Source: Zonotrichia leucophrys gambelii (lineage: Eukaryota > Chordata > Aves > Passeriformes > Passerellidae). From it: a stretch of DNA of 64,000 bases. Positions 24,305-38,460 of this stretch are shown in pieces (the first letter of the stretch is position 1; each line of letters begins with the position of its first letter). Position numbers and translations under genes: made by a program. Under the pieces are notes generated by a model. That model had not been told where the DNA came from. It saw only the letters and a program-made list of their open reading frames with translations, and did no database searches. The stretch spans positions 91,836,951 through 91,900,950 of the forward strand of contig NC_088172.1 in NCBI RefSeq assembly GCF_028769735.1, in the 5' to 3' direction.

Positions 24305-25400
24305 GGCTCCCCCTTGGATGTTTCCCCCTGGACAGAAGCTCTTTGTATCCATGGGGTTCCCCCAAGCACACAGATGCCTCCAGCACTGTTTTCACGATGT
24401 TCTGCCCCAAGGTTCCTCCTTATCTGCTGTTCCCAGGTGCTCCTGACACAGCCCAAGGGCAGAGAGGGCCGGCAGTAACGCCAGGGAGAGCCGAGGAAGG
24501 TCAAAGCAGGACAGGACAAATTGTATCCATTCAGACCTGCCAAAATCTGATTTTTTCCTCAATTAAACTTCTAAACATCTACATCATTAAGAATTTTGAT
24601 GAGGGGAGGAAAAAAATGTGTTCCCTCATCTTTTTCCTCCTCCTAGCAACTTCAATAGAAACATTTCCTCCTAAGCATATTTTCACTACCATCTTTTTCC
24701 TTTTCTACCATTTTCTTTCACTTTTATTACTTTCGAGCCCTCACAACAGGAAATATTTTCAGAAATGTCAAGATAATAAAACATCCCACAAGACAATAAA
24801 AAATACAAGAGAGGAAAAATAATGGCAAGACTTCATTTAGCCTCTTAGATTAAGTAGCACAGGAAAAGGAGGAGAAAAATAGTGAACTTAAAATCCCAAC
24901 ATATTTACAAATCACCTCCCTTTAAAAAAACTTCTAAATTTTTATGTGAAAAAATGCATGTATGGATATGGGCATCTTCTGAAAGATGTGAGGTTTCAGT
25001 AAAGCCTCCTTTTCTGCAGGGGAGTTAAAAAAAGGACAGCTCATTATAATGAAAGTTTAGTCATCAGCATCACATGATCAGTGATTAAGAGGAGCATGAT
25101 TCCATGCAGAGAGCTTCCCCAAGGCAGGGTAGAGGGGAGCTTCAGGTGGCCTTGGATGGTGGGAGAAGATCCAGGACAGAGCATGCTGGAACAGCAGGGG
25201 CACTGCTAAAATGCTCAGGAGCTCCTCACCCTCCCACAGGGAAGGAGAGGGTAGAGCCCATGTGAAGCCCATGTGGAGTCTGTGAGTTCTGGATGGGTGG
25301 GAATAAGAGACAGCAGGACAATCTGGCCCAGCCTGCTTTTAAAAAAATTACTCGGCCATTCAATCATACTGAAATATTAAACATTGTTTGTGTATGGAAG
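24305..25400. other. Intergenic, no gene seen
   Basis: Non-coding spacer. The 276-codon frame starting at 23,992 is mostly repeat translation and runs out here without a domain. Confidence 0.55.
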
Positions 25401-25764
25401 TGTCGCAGACATCCTTAGGATTTTTCCTCCTGAGAAGCTAAGAGGCCTCAGGAACAAAATGTAAACAATGATTGTCTGCTGCTGTGGAATGCAGCAGGTA
25501 GATCTTTGATTAGTCTGCGTTAGATGTTTCTAATTAATGGCCAATCACAGCCCAGCTGGCTCAGACAGAGAGTCCAAGACAGAGCCTCTGTTATCACTTC
25601 TTCTTATTTTATTCTTAGCTAGCCTTCTGATGAAATCCTTTCTTCTGTTCTTTTAGTATAGTTTAAATGTAATATATATCATAAAATAATAAATCAAGCC
25701 TTCTGAAACATGGAGTCAGATCCTTGTCTCTTCCCTCATCCTAAGACCCCTGTGAATGCCGTCA
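25401..25764 (+). mobile_element. Solo LTR, family A copy 2
   Basis: Starts TGTCGCAGACAT and ends GCCGTCA, fitting TG...CA LTR ends over 364 bases. It contains the family blocks (CTCCTGAGAAGCTAAGAG, AAAATGTAAACAATG, CTGCTGTGGAATGCAGCAGG, GGCCAATCACAG). It also has an AT-rich promoter-like patch with ATAATATATATCATAAAA, an AATAAATCAAGCC polyadenylation region, and a TCTTCCCTCATCC end. No internal viral genes flank it and no clean target-site duplication was seen. Confidence 0.88.
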
Positions 25765-27598
25765 TATTGAATGACTCGGAAATTTAAAGCTTTCTTCATG
25801 AGGACTGGGAAATGTGAGCTCAAAACCAAAGTCAACCCTCCTGTGAAGCTCCTCATGGGCACCTCCTGAGGCGTCTCATCCTGGTCTGCACCTGCAGCTC
25901 CCGAATTCAAAGGGAAGCCCCCTCTCCATACCCAAGTGTTCCCGAGCTCAGCCTCCTCTTCATCCTCCTCCTCAGGGAGCCCTCACAGCTCAGACTGCAC
26001 TTCACAAGCCAAAATCTGCAAATCCATGGCGCTCCCTAGTGTTTTGGTTCTGCCTGGGAGAAACTCGAGCATCCCAAGGCACTGACATCATTCCACAGGT
26101 TACAAGGCAGGGGATGCCCAAGGTCTGCTGTTCATCTGGATGGGTTTGCCAGGGTTCAGCTTTTTTGGGGTTGGACTGCACCTCCTGGTGGATGCTGCTC
26201 CTGCTGCCTGGCTGTGGCTCCACCTGCAGGGCCTCCAGTGATCTAAGCAAAACCAGGATTTTAAGCCACTTTCCTGATGGACAGACCTATTTCAGGCAAG
26301 TTTCTGATTCCAGGATTAGGTCCCTGCAGACTTTAAGCATGATCCTGTGAGCTCCCAGAGTGGCCATCCGTGATGTGTAACACAGGCTGTCGTTTTGGGG
26401 TGAAGCCCAGAGGGAAATCCTGCATGGAGGAGCTGTCCCAGACACAGCTGCAGGGACAAGGGCAGGCACAGGGCAGGCTGGGGGCTCCTCTGAGACCTGC
26501 AGGTGCCATCAGCCATGAGGAACAGCAGCCTGCATGGAAACCCCAGTCCTTCCCTAATGCCTCACCTCTCCCCATCACTGCTTCACGGAGGAGGAGACGA
26601 AGACAAAGCACATTTGTAGCTGTTGGAGGCAAGCACAATCCAAAACTGCAGCTGCTCTGACTTGCTGTTAAACAGCTTGCTGGTCCCTTTGTTAATGGTT
26701 TTCTACTCTGATACCGTGTCTCTCTTTCTCCTGAGCTTCTCTGAGGCTGACAATTCATGACAGAAATACAGCACATCCCACAGACTCACAGCCTCAGGTC
26801 CAGCTGTGTCTGCCAAGTGACAAGATCGATGTGGCAATTTGCTGCAGAACACGCGAGATTCTGTCTCCTCTCCCTCTTTTTCTCTCTCTCTCCCCTAATA
26901 TACATTTCAAATTCAATCAGCATCCAAAGGGAGGAGACTCCTCTGGTGCCCAGGAGAACATATTTTCTCCAAGCTCACAGCACTGGCTGGTGACAGGGGA
27001 ATACACTGGCACCGTGTAATTGATTTGATGCATGCCATGTTTTGGGGGGATAAACACCCCCCTGGACTCTGCATTCCAGCATCCCCAGCCTAAGCTCTTC
27101 TCACTGCTGTGTTGGGAGTCCAGCGAAGACACTGAGTGGGGCTGACATGGAGATAAATGCTCTTATCTTCAGCTCCCAACGCTGCTTCTTTGAACAAGTG
27201 GTCTCCACAGTTTTCACTGTTCCAGCTGCTCTTCAGCAAGGGACAGCAATAGGGGAAAGCCTTTTTAACCCACCTTATTTCAGCAAACTTCTCTGCTGGG
27301 AGAACAAGCCAGGCTTGCCATCAAACCAGAGACCTTCAGTGAGACACATCATCACAATTCACAGGGAATAAATCAGGGCTCCCTCTAGAAACACACTTAA
27401 GCACCTGAAAAAAACACCCAGTTTATTCTGATCTGTTGCTTTGTGGGCTTAGCAAGTCCCAGCTAGACATTCATCTCCAGAACCTCAGATACAACTACAA
27501 CACACCAGCACAACTTCATTCAAACTGTGCTGTGCTGCCGAGAAACCTTCCTATTTTACAGCTGCTAGGAAAATTAATCCACAAACACCAGAGGTTCA
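25765..27598. other. Intergenic, no gene seen
   Basis: No supported gene. Frames at 26.0-26.8 kb on both strands overlap each other and show no domain. Confidence 0.5.
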
Positions 27599-28093
27599 TG
27601 TCCAAAAAGGAGACAGAGGAGTCCTTTCACTTTATTATAATAAAGGGAGAGGACACAGGGCATTCCCCAGGGATCTCTCCAATTTTTGGAGGACGCAGCG
27701 TCCCTTTTATCCCAGTTTCCCAGTGGCATTTCCCTTCTCTCTTTCCCCACTGGCTGAGGTACTTGAGAGGTACAGACTTCCCAATACACCTGATACCAAA
27801 GATTTCCCTCTAATGTATAACCCTCCCTTTTAATTTTTAATTCTTATGGAATTTAGGGGATTTGTTTCTTTCACATTTTCTTTCTTCTTGTTTCTTTCAT
27901 TGTCTCTTTCATCTTTCAATGTCCAATTTAATTTATCAGCAACCCTAAAGTTTATTTGCAAAAGCAAATATCTTTTTCCATTCATCAATCAGTGGAATCC
28001 TTCCCATTGTTTCTTTTATCTCTCAGAGTTAGTTTTATCTACCAGCAGACCCCCAGCTTGCTTGTAAAGACAAATCTGCCATTTCTCTCACAG
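27599..28093 (-). mobile_element. Probable solo LTR, second family
   Basis: Read on the minus strand it starts TGTGAGAG (28,093) and ends TTTTTGGACA (27,599). Near the downstream end lie a TATA-like GATAAAAGGG (about 27,697-27,704) and, some 65 bases later, AATAAA (27,631-27,636). This is the promoter/poly(A) spacing of an LTR R region. No viral coding sequence adjoins. Limits are inferred from the TG...CA convention. Confidence 0.6.
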
Positions 28094-31000
28094 CCAAAAT
28101 GTGAGAACATGAAATTTAAAGTATCTTTCAGGAGGTTGGTGCCAGAACCAGAAGAAAACTTTGTCCTTCAAGTCCCTCACCTCTTTCTGTAGCACACTGC
28201 CAGAACATGGGAATGAAAATCCTGCCTTGTGCTTCCTCTTGCTGCAAGGCTGACTACAGAGCACAAACCTGATCATTAAGCCATGACTCAGCTGGAGCTC
28301 AGGAAAAGCCCCACTGATCTGAATGGATTTAGGATTTTGCTCTCTGCTCCTCTACACGGGGATTAAATAAATGTTCTCCTGCTAGAAAGGTGCCACATGT
28401 CTGCCTGAGTTCAATGGGTTCTCTAAAGTAAAGACACAGAGAAGTAGCAATAATTTCTAATGGTGTGGCAAAGGGTGAGTTCTAGGGCCAAAACAATATT
28501 TCAGGCACTGTAAATCCAGTTCATGTCTTTAACAGATGGAATGGGCTTTGACAGGAAAAATGAGAAACATACAATAAAGAAAAAATCCAGGACAATAAAT
28601 TGCCAGAAGAAATAATAAAAAGCCTGAAATATATCAAAAGGGAGATGTCTAGAGAAACAGTAGGTCTCTAATGGACCCAGCAAGCAGAGGAAGCAATCAA
28701 ACAGGGAGGTTACAACCAAGCCAAGCAATGTCTTTGCAATGAGTATTCACACTGAAGTATGATTGGGGTTAGAAAAAGGGAGAAGAAAACTAGCTATTAT
28801 GTAGGTCACTGCCTATGCTGAGACACCACCTGACACGCAGGAATAAAGTAATAAGAGCAGCACTGGAAAAAATCAAGATGTCCTGTGGAATTGAATCAGC
28901 CAGACTGACAGCACCTCTCTAAATGCACTGGCCAACAAAGTAACACAGCTCCTGACAGGAATATGGAATTCATCTTCACACAGCTGTTACTGCAGAGGGA
29001 CCCAAGAAGGCCAAGATCACTGTGGGATGAGCCTAAACAATTCTAAAATGCCCAACCTAAGAAAAACATCTGAGAAAAGTCATGGAGCTTGAAATGAAAA
29101 CGCCTCAGGCCAACTGCACTTGCAATTTTTTTCTTTTAAGTCAGTGAGGTTACTGTGAATTTTTAGTGGAGGAATCCAGTTTTGGTTGGGGCCAGAGCAT
29201 TCTGAAGAGTCTTTGAACTCTGGCAATGAAATATTCACCTGCACAAATCAAAAAGCCTCCACCTATATCCAGTTCCTAGGGTGATAAGAGGGAAGAGTTG
29301 CAGAGCTGTCTGAAACAAACAATATTTTTGAGTAATATCTTCTAAAATTACCAAAGAGGAAATAAACTCTGTTTTATTGGGCTGAGTTGAAAAGCCACCT
29401 AGGCTGTGTATGCACTTCTATTTCAGGATGAAGTTTCCAATTCATCCCCTCTTTACCACATAAAATGCCAATCACAAAGCAATCCTGTGTGTGGAAGACA
29501 CAGGACTGAACACTAACCACTAAATTATATTGCCACAACAAGAGTGAGCACCCTGTGGATCCACGGGGCACATTGACTATTAGTGTCTGAAGTGATGAAG
29601 AATAGTCAGAAATAGTAACCCCAGCTGGTGATCAAAGGCTCATTCAGCCTCCAGCTGTACAAATTACAACCTCTTACTGAGGAAGCTCAGTGATACATTC
29701 AAAAAGCAAAATGAGAAGCAAGTTGCAGATAACAATTGAAAGAAGCCAGCCAAATACCTGACTCCCACCAACCAAACTTCTCTTGCTCTCAGCAGGATCA
29801 GAATTTCAGATCAGAACAAACAATTGCTCCTAATTTGGCTTGAGTATGACAGAGATGTGTTAAGGCACCTTCTGAGAGATACCTGGGAAAATTGACATAG
29901 ATATCTTACAGATATTAGATATGGATGTATCAGTCTTGACTTTGGAGATATCCTAGAATGCCACAAACTCTCAACTGTGCAAACTATCTGAGAATTTGTA
30001 TTTCTATCAATTGAACAGCTGCAGAGACATTTCAGAAGGCAGAAACACGCAGAAAAGCCAGACCTTTTTAATGCATCCCTACTTGGGAGCCCCAAAGCAG
30101 CTGGATCATTTGCCATTTTCCATATGCTGGGGCAGTATTTGTCTGTGAAATGGAGCATTGCAGCTTCCAGAAATCAGTATGTGAAATGAATCAGCCCAAA
30201 TATCAGCCAAGATTTACCAATCAAATAGCATTTAAATCTGATGAAAGTCATGACTGAAAATTCATGGGCAGTTGGAAAAGGATTTTAAAATTACAATTTT
30301 TCTGAAGTATTTGAGACTAGAAAGACACACAGATGCTAAAAGGGACAAAACCCAAATTAAAGAAATCTGATTAAAAATTCAGCTAAAGTCTACACCTCAA
30401 CATCTTATTAATGTCAAAGCAATATGAGCTGAGGCTCAAAGGGAGCAGGCTGAATGAAGCCTTTGCTCTCACCAGACTCTTGTGATCATTGTCCTTTCTG
30501 CAGCATTCCCACATGCAAAGTTATTTTTCAGCCTAGACTCAGCAGAGCTCTTAAGCACGTGCTGAACCCAGTCAAATCAAGACTGGCCAAAAAACCAGCT
30601 CTCATTCCATCAGGCCTTATAAAGCTCACTGCAGAAGGGCCCAGTGAAGTTATTTGGCTTGTTTCACTTGTGAGGTTAGAGGGAGCTCTTCCTTATCCCA
30701 AAACCCCCAAACCATGTATTTAATCCACTTCAGCAGAGTGCCCAGTGCTGTCAGGACCCTGACTGCACACAGGACTGGAGATAGGGCTACACTGGTTATC
30801 TGCTCTTCGCAGAACCAAGCCAGCCCCAAGGAATTACAGCTTTTTACCCATTTTTACCCACTGAAAACTGTCACTGATGAGCCTTCTCTCACAGGCAGCC
30901 TGGCATTCTGAACCTTGGTTTAACTGGGCACTGGTTCTTCTGTCTGCTCTGAAAGAAAAAACAAAAACAGAAATAACAAAAACAGAAAAAACAAAACCGA

Positions 31001-33822
31001 ACCTGCTCTAAGATATTTACCAGTAAAGTTCACTGTGGAATAGTAAAGAAACACAGAGATCAGAATGGACATAACAGAAGGACAGTTTTTTGAGCTGACT
31101 GACTCCACCCTTTGCCAGAATGAGATTTTGGGACATAATGGCTGGAATAAAGTGCTGTCAGTCCAGGCTCTGAGGCCACCAGAGCCCACTCCTGGTACAA
31201 GGCAGTTTTAACACAGCTTTGTGCTCCCCTAACCTGATTTCACACTGGGGGAATTCATGAGCTCCTCTGTGCCAAGTCTGCTGCCAACAGATGCTCCTGC
31301 AAGCAAGGGTCCTTGGGAGGCAGGAATAACTCATCACCTTCTGCCAGGACACACGGACAAGCAGGGACTGTCTAGGCAATTTTTTCAGTGGGTTTTACAC
31401 TAGAATTTCTTAAGGCAAAGCTGAACACCATGGAAATACCAGCAGCTTTAAGGCTAATTTGCAAACCCAAGCAGCTAACCCAGATGTGATGTTAAAAGCC
31501 CTCCATGTCTGACAAGTGAGACTTTATAATAAACAGTCTTTATGAGGACTGCTTGCATTCACCTCCAGGGTTATTTGGTCTCACAATTTTGTAGAAAAAA
31601 CCCCATCATCTCCTTTACATTATAACACTCAGAAATCTACTTTCAGCACAGGAGCAAATACTGACTTATGCTGTCTCAAGTAGGTGCTTGCCTTTTTATA
31701 AACAAATTCACCTGAAGAGACTATAAAGCAGTAACAAGGCTCCCAGGGAATGCTATATATGCACATGATACATCCAGTGTGTGTTAGGAAAGTGATACAG
31801 ATTTTGGAGATTAGAGGATAATAAAATGAAGACAAATAACTCCTCATCTGAGTCTTCAAAGGAAAAGACTGCTGAGAGAAAAATGTGGATAGACTCCAGC
31901 CTTATAGTAATTCCCTTCCATTCTGCATTTGGCATCAAGTTCTTTCTGCTTTCTTTACTCAGGCATATTTTCCCTCAGGGGAAATTCATTACAGTTAGAA
32001 CACTGCCCGTGATTTCATAATACGTATTTATGGAGTTAATCATACTCACATCTCTCAAGGCATCTGTTGCTCTGCTTTGGTAAATTCCTCATTATCCCTG
32101 CAGGACAGCAGTGTCAATCCTGAGCCCTCCTACAGTGGGTTGCCATGTTTCATATTCCAGGAAAGGAGATGTTCTTTGGGTGTGATCAGCACAGGCTGCC
32201 TGGTACAGCAGTGGGCAGTTTGTAGTGTTCAACAGAACCCTTCTGGTGTGTTCATCTCCTGGATCTTTTCCTGTAGCTGCCTGCTGGACTTCCTCACAAG
32301 GGGAGCCTTACTGTGATAAACATCCAGCATCAGCCCACATTCCATTTTAATTACTTCTTCCTGGCCACAGTGCAAAGCACACAATTGGTCACACTGTAAC
32401 ACAAAGCTGAAGGTTTTAGCCCTGGTCTTCTCTCTCCACCAAACTGCTGCAACTCAGTAATGCTACCGAGGCAAAAGCCTGGCTCGAACTGACCTAATTC
32501 AAATTAAAGGAGTAGGAAATCACAGCATAGCAGAACTTCTCAGCAGACTCCATTTTTTCCCACAGGTATCTCTGTCTGTCCTTCCAACATGTATAAACTT
32601 GCCTCTTGATGGGGATGCTGCAGTTTGGAAACAACACTTGGCCTGCACAGTGAGCTCAGGGCATTTCTAATTAGAGCTGCTGCACCAGCATCACGTGTTT
32701 TAAAATACTGTTGTAATAAATCCTGCAGCTGCAGATTCAATATTTCATAAAGGCAGACATGACCTTGTGAGACAGAGTTTGAGGGGAAATTTGCTCTTAA
32801 TTGAGTTCTGTAATAAAGCATTTCAGGGAGAAAGAGGACAAGCCTGCAAGCTGGATATGATCATTAAGTCCTGTCCTCCACTATGAATGGGAACAATTCA
32901 GCATGCAGGAAAGAAATTCTTTGATTTTAAGCAATATTGTTATAGTAAGAATTCCTCTAGACTTTCTCCAGTCTTAAGCACCACTTAAGATTATGATTCC
33001 ATCTATAGATTCGGGTTCCACGGGGAACTCCATCTACAGAAATACAGAAATTTTACATTTCAAAGACAGCAGGCTGAGAAGTTCAAAATTATCATTTGTA
33101 CTATGACAGTAGCTATAACAGCTGAGACTAAGGTCTAATGGCACAAGTAGCCAGCATGTACCCACAAATAACAAGGCCCTGCTTTAAACAATTGAAAATG
33201 TAATAAAAAAAGAATTAAGCGCTCTTTGGAGCCTCTGAGAGTCACTACACTTTCTTCTTACTACTTGATGAGAACTTGAGCCAAGTTTGTTTTGTCTGGA
33301 AACACAGCAAAGAGCCCAATGCCAACAGACTATTGAATAAAAGGAAGTAGGGAGCCAAACCCACACTGCAACAGAGTGATGCTGCAGGTTGCAGTGGTGT
33401 TGAACTAACATCCCCAAAAGCATAACCCACGTTGTTGGAAGCTGAAGGAACCAGAACTCTGCTGTTCTCAAGCAGTGAGACTTTTGGGATTCCCACTCAT
33501 TCTCACAACCTCTCACTCTCACAAGGATGAAGCTGGCCTGGGTAAAAAGAACAAAGGAAACACAGTGGTGCTGACCTGAGAACACAGCACCTCACATTCA
33601 TACTTACCTTTGCATTCAGCAAAGCTTCAAACCAGAAAGAGAGATTATTCTTGCTTAGAAATCCAAATTTAGACATCCAAATGTATATCAAAGAATTCAA
33701 ATATCTAACCTCAATTTAGAGTGCTGCTGCCACTCCCACTTAAATTCCACAGAAGCTGTGGCATACTCACACTGTGGAAATTAGGCATTTATCTAACTGT
33801 ACAAATAGAAAAATAAAGACTT
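28094..33822. other. Intergenic, no gene seen
   Basis: AT-rich desert without any frame above about 135 codons and without recognisable domains. Parts of 28.5-29.1 kb have the look of a very old decayed retroelement, but I could not identify it. Confidence 0.5.
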
Positions 33823-33839
33823 TAAAAAAAAAAAAAAAA
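33823..33839 (+). repeat. Poly(A) tract
   Basis: A run of about 16 A residues after an AATAAAGACTTT sequence. It could be a retroposed tail, but no source gene or target duplication was recognised. Confidence 0.6.
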
Positions 33840-36800
33840 GCCTTAACACTGAGAGCAGTTTGTTAACTAAACAACAGTCCCCTCTGCCTTGTGGCTTTTT
33901 TTTTTTTCTTAAATGATCAAATTACAAGTGTTATCCTCCATCACTCACTCAGGATTCAGGCTTGAGCTAATTGCAGAGGATACAAAGCAACTGTTACAGG
34001 GACCTAACGCAGTGTGCAACAGCAAAATCAATCCTTCCTTTGCACAGCTCATACAGATTGGAGGTAAATTTTTAAATACTGAGCCATCTTTGGATTCTGC
34101 AATAAAGAAAGAAAGCACTGGAACTGCCAGGGTCCATGTTTCAGGAAGCCTTTTTGCAAGAGTTGCACACGCTGCAGGTGAAGCATCTGCTTGGTGTGGT
34201 ACCCAGGAAACACAAACTGTCTGACCATCTGGAGGAGCTCAGACCCACAAAGCAACATCTGGGAGAGCTTACACCCCCCATAAAGAATCTTAATTTTAAA
34301 TTTTAAACCTTTTGTGCACCTTGATTTAGGAAAACAACGAGACTCTGCTGGTAATCAGAAGAGGAGGACAGAGACATTCAGACATTGCTCCTGCCCTCTG
34401 AAGGAACTCACCAGGAGAGGTGAAGCCTCTCTAACTAGTTTGGATTGTACAAATAATACTCAGGCAGTTAAAATTACTGCATGAAAGATCAGCTTGCGTG
34501 CCTATGCAAAGATGAGACCAAGGCTGAAGCCCCATCAAGGATCTTTAGCGAGAGCCTGGCTCAAAATCCATCCACTCTCAGTAACCTTCTCATGTACCAT
34601 GAAAATCTTGAACACTTTTGCAACACAAACAGTAAAACTTGTTTAATAGCCACGCCAGCTTTCAGACACTCCCAGCATGCTTGACAAAACTACGAATCAG
34701 CAAAATAAATAAAACAAAAGTAGGGAGTGGCTCCAACTAAAAGCCAATTACAGCAAGAAGGAACTCAATCTGCAGGAGCAAATAATAGCCCTTTCTTCTT
34801 CTTTTCTTTTTCCTCCTTTTTTTTTTTCCTGCTGTCTTTATGCTTAAAACTAAAATAGCCAATATATATTTAATGCATGGAATCCCTGCAGTGATATGTT
34901 TTTGATAATACTTGACACAAGGGCCTGGGCTAAGTCTCAGCAGCAGCAATAATTGTTTACCAGACACCAATATCCCATAGGTGTGAAATTAAAACCTGCA
35001 CAAGTGACACAGAGAAAAAAACCACTGTCCTGGGGTTCACGAGGCAGAAGCACAACTGTGAAATTACTTTGGCAGACACTGGCACAGCTAATAACATGAT
35101 CCTTTCAATCACACACATTAGAGTCTTCGTGGCATCTGTGATTTGTTAAAACTCCCAATCTGCCACTTCATTCTTAGGACACGAGGAGGAAGCAAGGCTG
35201 CACTCTGCCTGCCTGCACACAGCTTGGCTCAGCAGTATTTCTCACATCTTTTCCACCATTGCTGCTACAATACCAGGCAGGTATTAGGGAGCAAGCAAGG
35301 AGGTGAGCAATTTCTGTTGCTCACACATATCAGGGACAGCAGCAAAGACATGCCAGGCAAAACAGCTTTTGTGAGATTCCACAACAGCACCTTCAGAAAT
35401 GCAGAAATTGTGATTCAGGTGCAAAGGTAAACCACTGGAACCAGTTAAATAAACCCTGCATTGCTGAAATGCCAATTGTGCAAAACTGCTGATATTTCAT
35501 TTCGATAGATATATTGCATCTGGTGTTTATGGTTCTGTGTTGCTGCCAGAGAGCCCCAGGAGCTTTGGTCTGGGAGCCAGGCCAGTGTCTACCAAGTCAG
35601 CTGGACTGCTGTGGATACACAAAGATCCAATATTGCTCTGATTTAAAGCTTCCAGGCAGATTTTTCAGAGACTTTTGTTTTGTCGATAGCTAGCACGTGT
35701 GGAGAGAAATAAAACAGTAATTTTAAATGCTGTGCCACTGTGAGCCTGTTTCTTCCAGCTTCACATTTCAATATCTTATTTTGAAGCACAGAGAACTGGA
35801 AATCTGCTTATTTCTACATAAACACCCATTTGTGGATGTTAGACAGAGGTTCAGTCAGGGAATGCCTCTCCATGAAGAAAGGAAAAGGCCAGATAGAGTT
35901 TTGTCACAAAAGCTGGAAATGTGACACTATTTATGCAGATGGTCATGGTCTCTGTTACATCAGCCATGTAACAGTTCAGTGTTTTCCTTCTCCCACTCCT
36001 TATGGCACAGATTCTTGCCCTTCTGTTACAGAAAGCTCTGATGTGTCAATGGAGATGCCCCAGGTATTCTGATCCTTCAAGTTTTAAGGTTTTCTTCCAC
36101 TTGAAAGGATGATCTGCATCCCTCCCTACAGAAAATCAAAAGAATTCTGATCATTAAATTGCTGAGAGATAAAAATTTTAAAATAGGAGGCTGTAGTCTA
36201 ACAAAAATCAAACAGAATTAGTAAAAACAAAGAGTTTCTCTTCAGGGAGTATTTGAAATGTGTGCACAGACAAAAATATTAAACAAAAGTGTGCACAACT
36301 TTATTTTGTAGGGGCATGCAGAATGCTGGGCCATCTGTTGTAAATGGAAGGCTGCCAAATATCACAGTCACACCTTGAGTCTGGAAGCTGAGCCTGCATG
36401 GCAAATCCATACATTTCTTGTGGTGTCTGCATGCCATCAGCCTTTCCTTTACCCACTTGCCTGGCTGCTAAACTGGATTGCTTCAGTTTTTACAAGGGCA
36501 GAGCCCAATTCTGCCAAAAGCACCACTGGCTGCTGCAGAGCTGCTGGCAGGACACCTGGCTGCATGCTTGAAGGTTTTCAGAATTGGGGAACATAAAACA
36601 AAAGCAGCCATTAGGATGATCAGGGTCCCCACTCAAAGCCACTGACATCAGGAAAAGGCACAATAACATTGTGTAGTTCAGGAAAAATTCTTCCATCTTC
36701 CATCTTCCATTCAGAAAATGTAACCAAAAGGAAAATCCTTAAAGGCTGAACTTTTACATGCCACCAACTTATACCATGGAAAAAACCTTGAGACTTCCAT

Positions 36801-37499
36801 GAATATCTGACTTCATCAAAACTCTGCCATATTTTGATTCATATAAGCCTGTTTCTTGTGTCTAAGTAGTTGAGAGTATGGGATGAGAGTCTCCATAACT
36901 TGTAGAGTGGTTAATCAGGTCAGGACCAAGGTAACAACAGTAAAACAAAATTTCTGGCAATCTCATTGAGATTCCTCACCTTGCCCCTTTCTATAGCAGA
37001 GAACTTTATGAACATATTGGCTAAACAGTGCAAAAGTCACCATTACAGTTGTTGAGCTGAAAAGAAATCATTTCCAGCACCTACTGGCAATTGGCAAGAT
37101 AACTGATACAGACTGCACTTTTTAAAGTTCAGAAACCAATTTGAACATTAATTCTGGATTTCACAAAGTTTCCTCAAATATAAAAGTGATCCTTCAACTC
37201 TTCTATAATTTCAGTAAGTTTTTAATGCAGATTCCTGCTGGCATACCCATGTTTGGAGAAGTCCTTAGGAAAGTATTTATTGTCAATAGCACACCATTCA
37301 CCAGCTCAAAAGCCAAATGGATTTCTCAGAACTCCTCCTTGTTTAGCCATCTTTCTCTGTAGTCCTCCCAGTGGGATAGAATGAAATTCAATTTGAACTA
37401 GGCTTTAAATTATTTAGTTGGAGATAATTGAGTTTGGAAAGTCATACTGGGGCATGATCACCCCGGGAAGAGGATGAACATGGTTTGGGGTGGGGGAGC
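33840..37499. other. Intergenic, no gene seen
   Basis: Non-coding AT-rich sequence. Short frames only. No repeat named. Confidence 0.5.
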
Positions 37500-37617
37500 A
37501 GGAGAGGAGAGCTGGCATGCCCTGCCCAGTGAAGGGGTCCCTGCCCATGGCAGGGGGCTTGGAACACTGGGGTCTTCAAGTTCCCTTCCCACCTGAACCA
37601 TCCTGTAATTCTGTGTC
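37500..37617 (+). mobile_element. CR1 LINE 3' end fragment
   Basis: A short 3' CR1 tail reading left to right. The block CCCATGGCAGGGGGCTTGGA is followed by TCTTCAAGTTCCCTTCCCACC and a terminal ATTCTGTG-like end (TAATTCTGTG). About 120 bases survive. Confidence 0.85.
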
Positions 37618-38224
37618 ACATTAGGTGCAGAAAATCTCTCATCGTAAAAGGCACAAGCTGCTCTTTCATTTTGGTTGTGCAGAAAATAACTTCCTGCACA
37701 TCTAAGAATGGCATTCTTTTTTTTTCTTCAAGGAATCAGGCCCTAAGGTGATTGAAAAACCTGGAGAGCAAATTATCTAATTTCTAGACGGCCTGTATTT
37801 TCCAAATAAAAGAAGCACAAGAAATCGGGTTTATATATTAATTTATTGTGATTCCATGAAACCCCCAGTAAGGGACAAAGCTGACTGGGCTTCAGCTGTC
37901 AAGGTAAAACCACAGCTTTTAACTTCAGAGTAGCACACACATTTCCTGGAGGAAAAGGTATTTTCTGGCTCAGTTACACCTGCATCTCTGGTACAATGAG
38001 TCATTCATATCCACTTTAAGTGGCAACACAGAATGTTCACACCATTCTTCCAATCCCCATCCCCTCTGTGACCCTCATCGAGGACCATCATTCTCCCGGG
38101 TTTATCTAGATGGGAGCAGAGTGCTTCTACAGCACCTTTTCTCGGGCCAACATTCCCGTTACCTTCTCAGAAAACCACAGAGTGGAAGAAAAAAAATCCC
38201 CTCGGACTAGTGCGAAACGAAGTG
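37618..38224. other. Upstream flank of TMEM17
   Basis: AT-rich sequence before the CpG island. No repeat or reading frame of note. Confidence 0.5.
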
Positions 38225-38299
38225 AAGCGATGCGGGAACTGAGGGCAGCCGCTGGCACCGGCAGCTCCCAGCGCTAGGGCACGGCCGCGGCTCCGTCCC

Positions 38300-38400
38300 G
38301 CCCCAGCCCCGCCATCGCTCCCGCCCCAGCCCCGCCATCGCTCCCGCCCCAGCCCCGCCATCGCTCCCGCCCCAGCCCCGCCATCGCCCCAGCCCCGTCC
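38300..38400 (+). repeat. 23-base GC-rich tandem repeat, about 4 copies
   Basis: Four consecutive copies of a unit centred on CCCGCCCCAGCCCCGCCATC, the last shortened. They lie 60-160 bases before the TMEM17 start codon, in the presumed promoter or 5' leader. Each unit holds a GC-box-like CCCGCCCC core. Confidence 0.9.
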
Positions 38401-38460
38401 CGGCCCCTCAGCCCTGCGGGCCCCACGGCGCCTGCGCGGCCCCGCCGCGGCCTGGGCGCG

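Noticed and set aside
23872..24822. Frames of 120-276 codons on both strands
   Set aside because: They are mostly translation of the second GGAGA array, and the flanking parts have no recognisable domain.
33823..33839. Poly(A) run as evidence for a processed pseudogene
   Set aside because: No gene-like sequence precedes it and no flanking direct repeat was seen.
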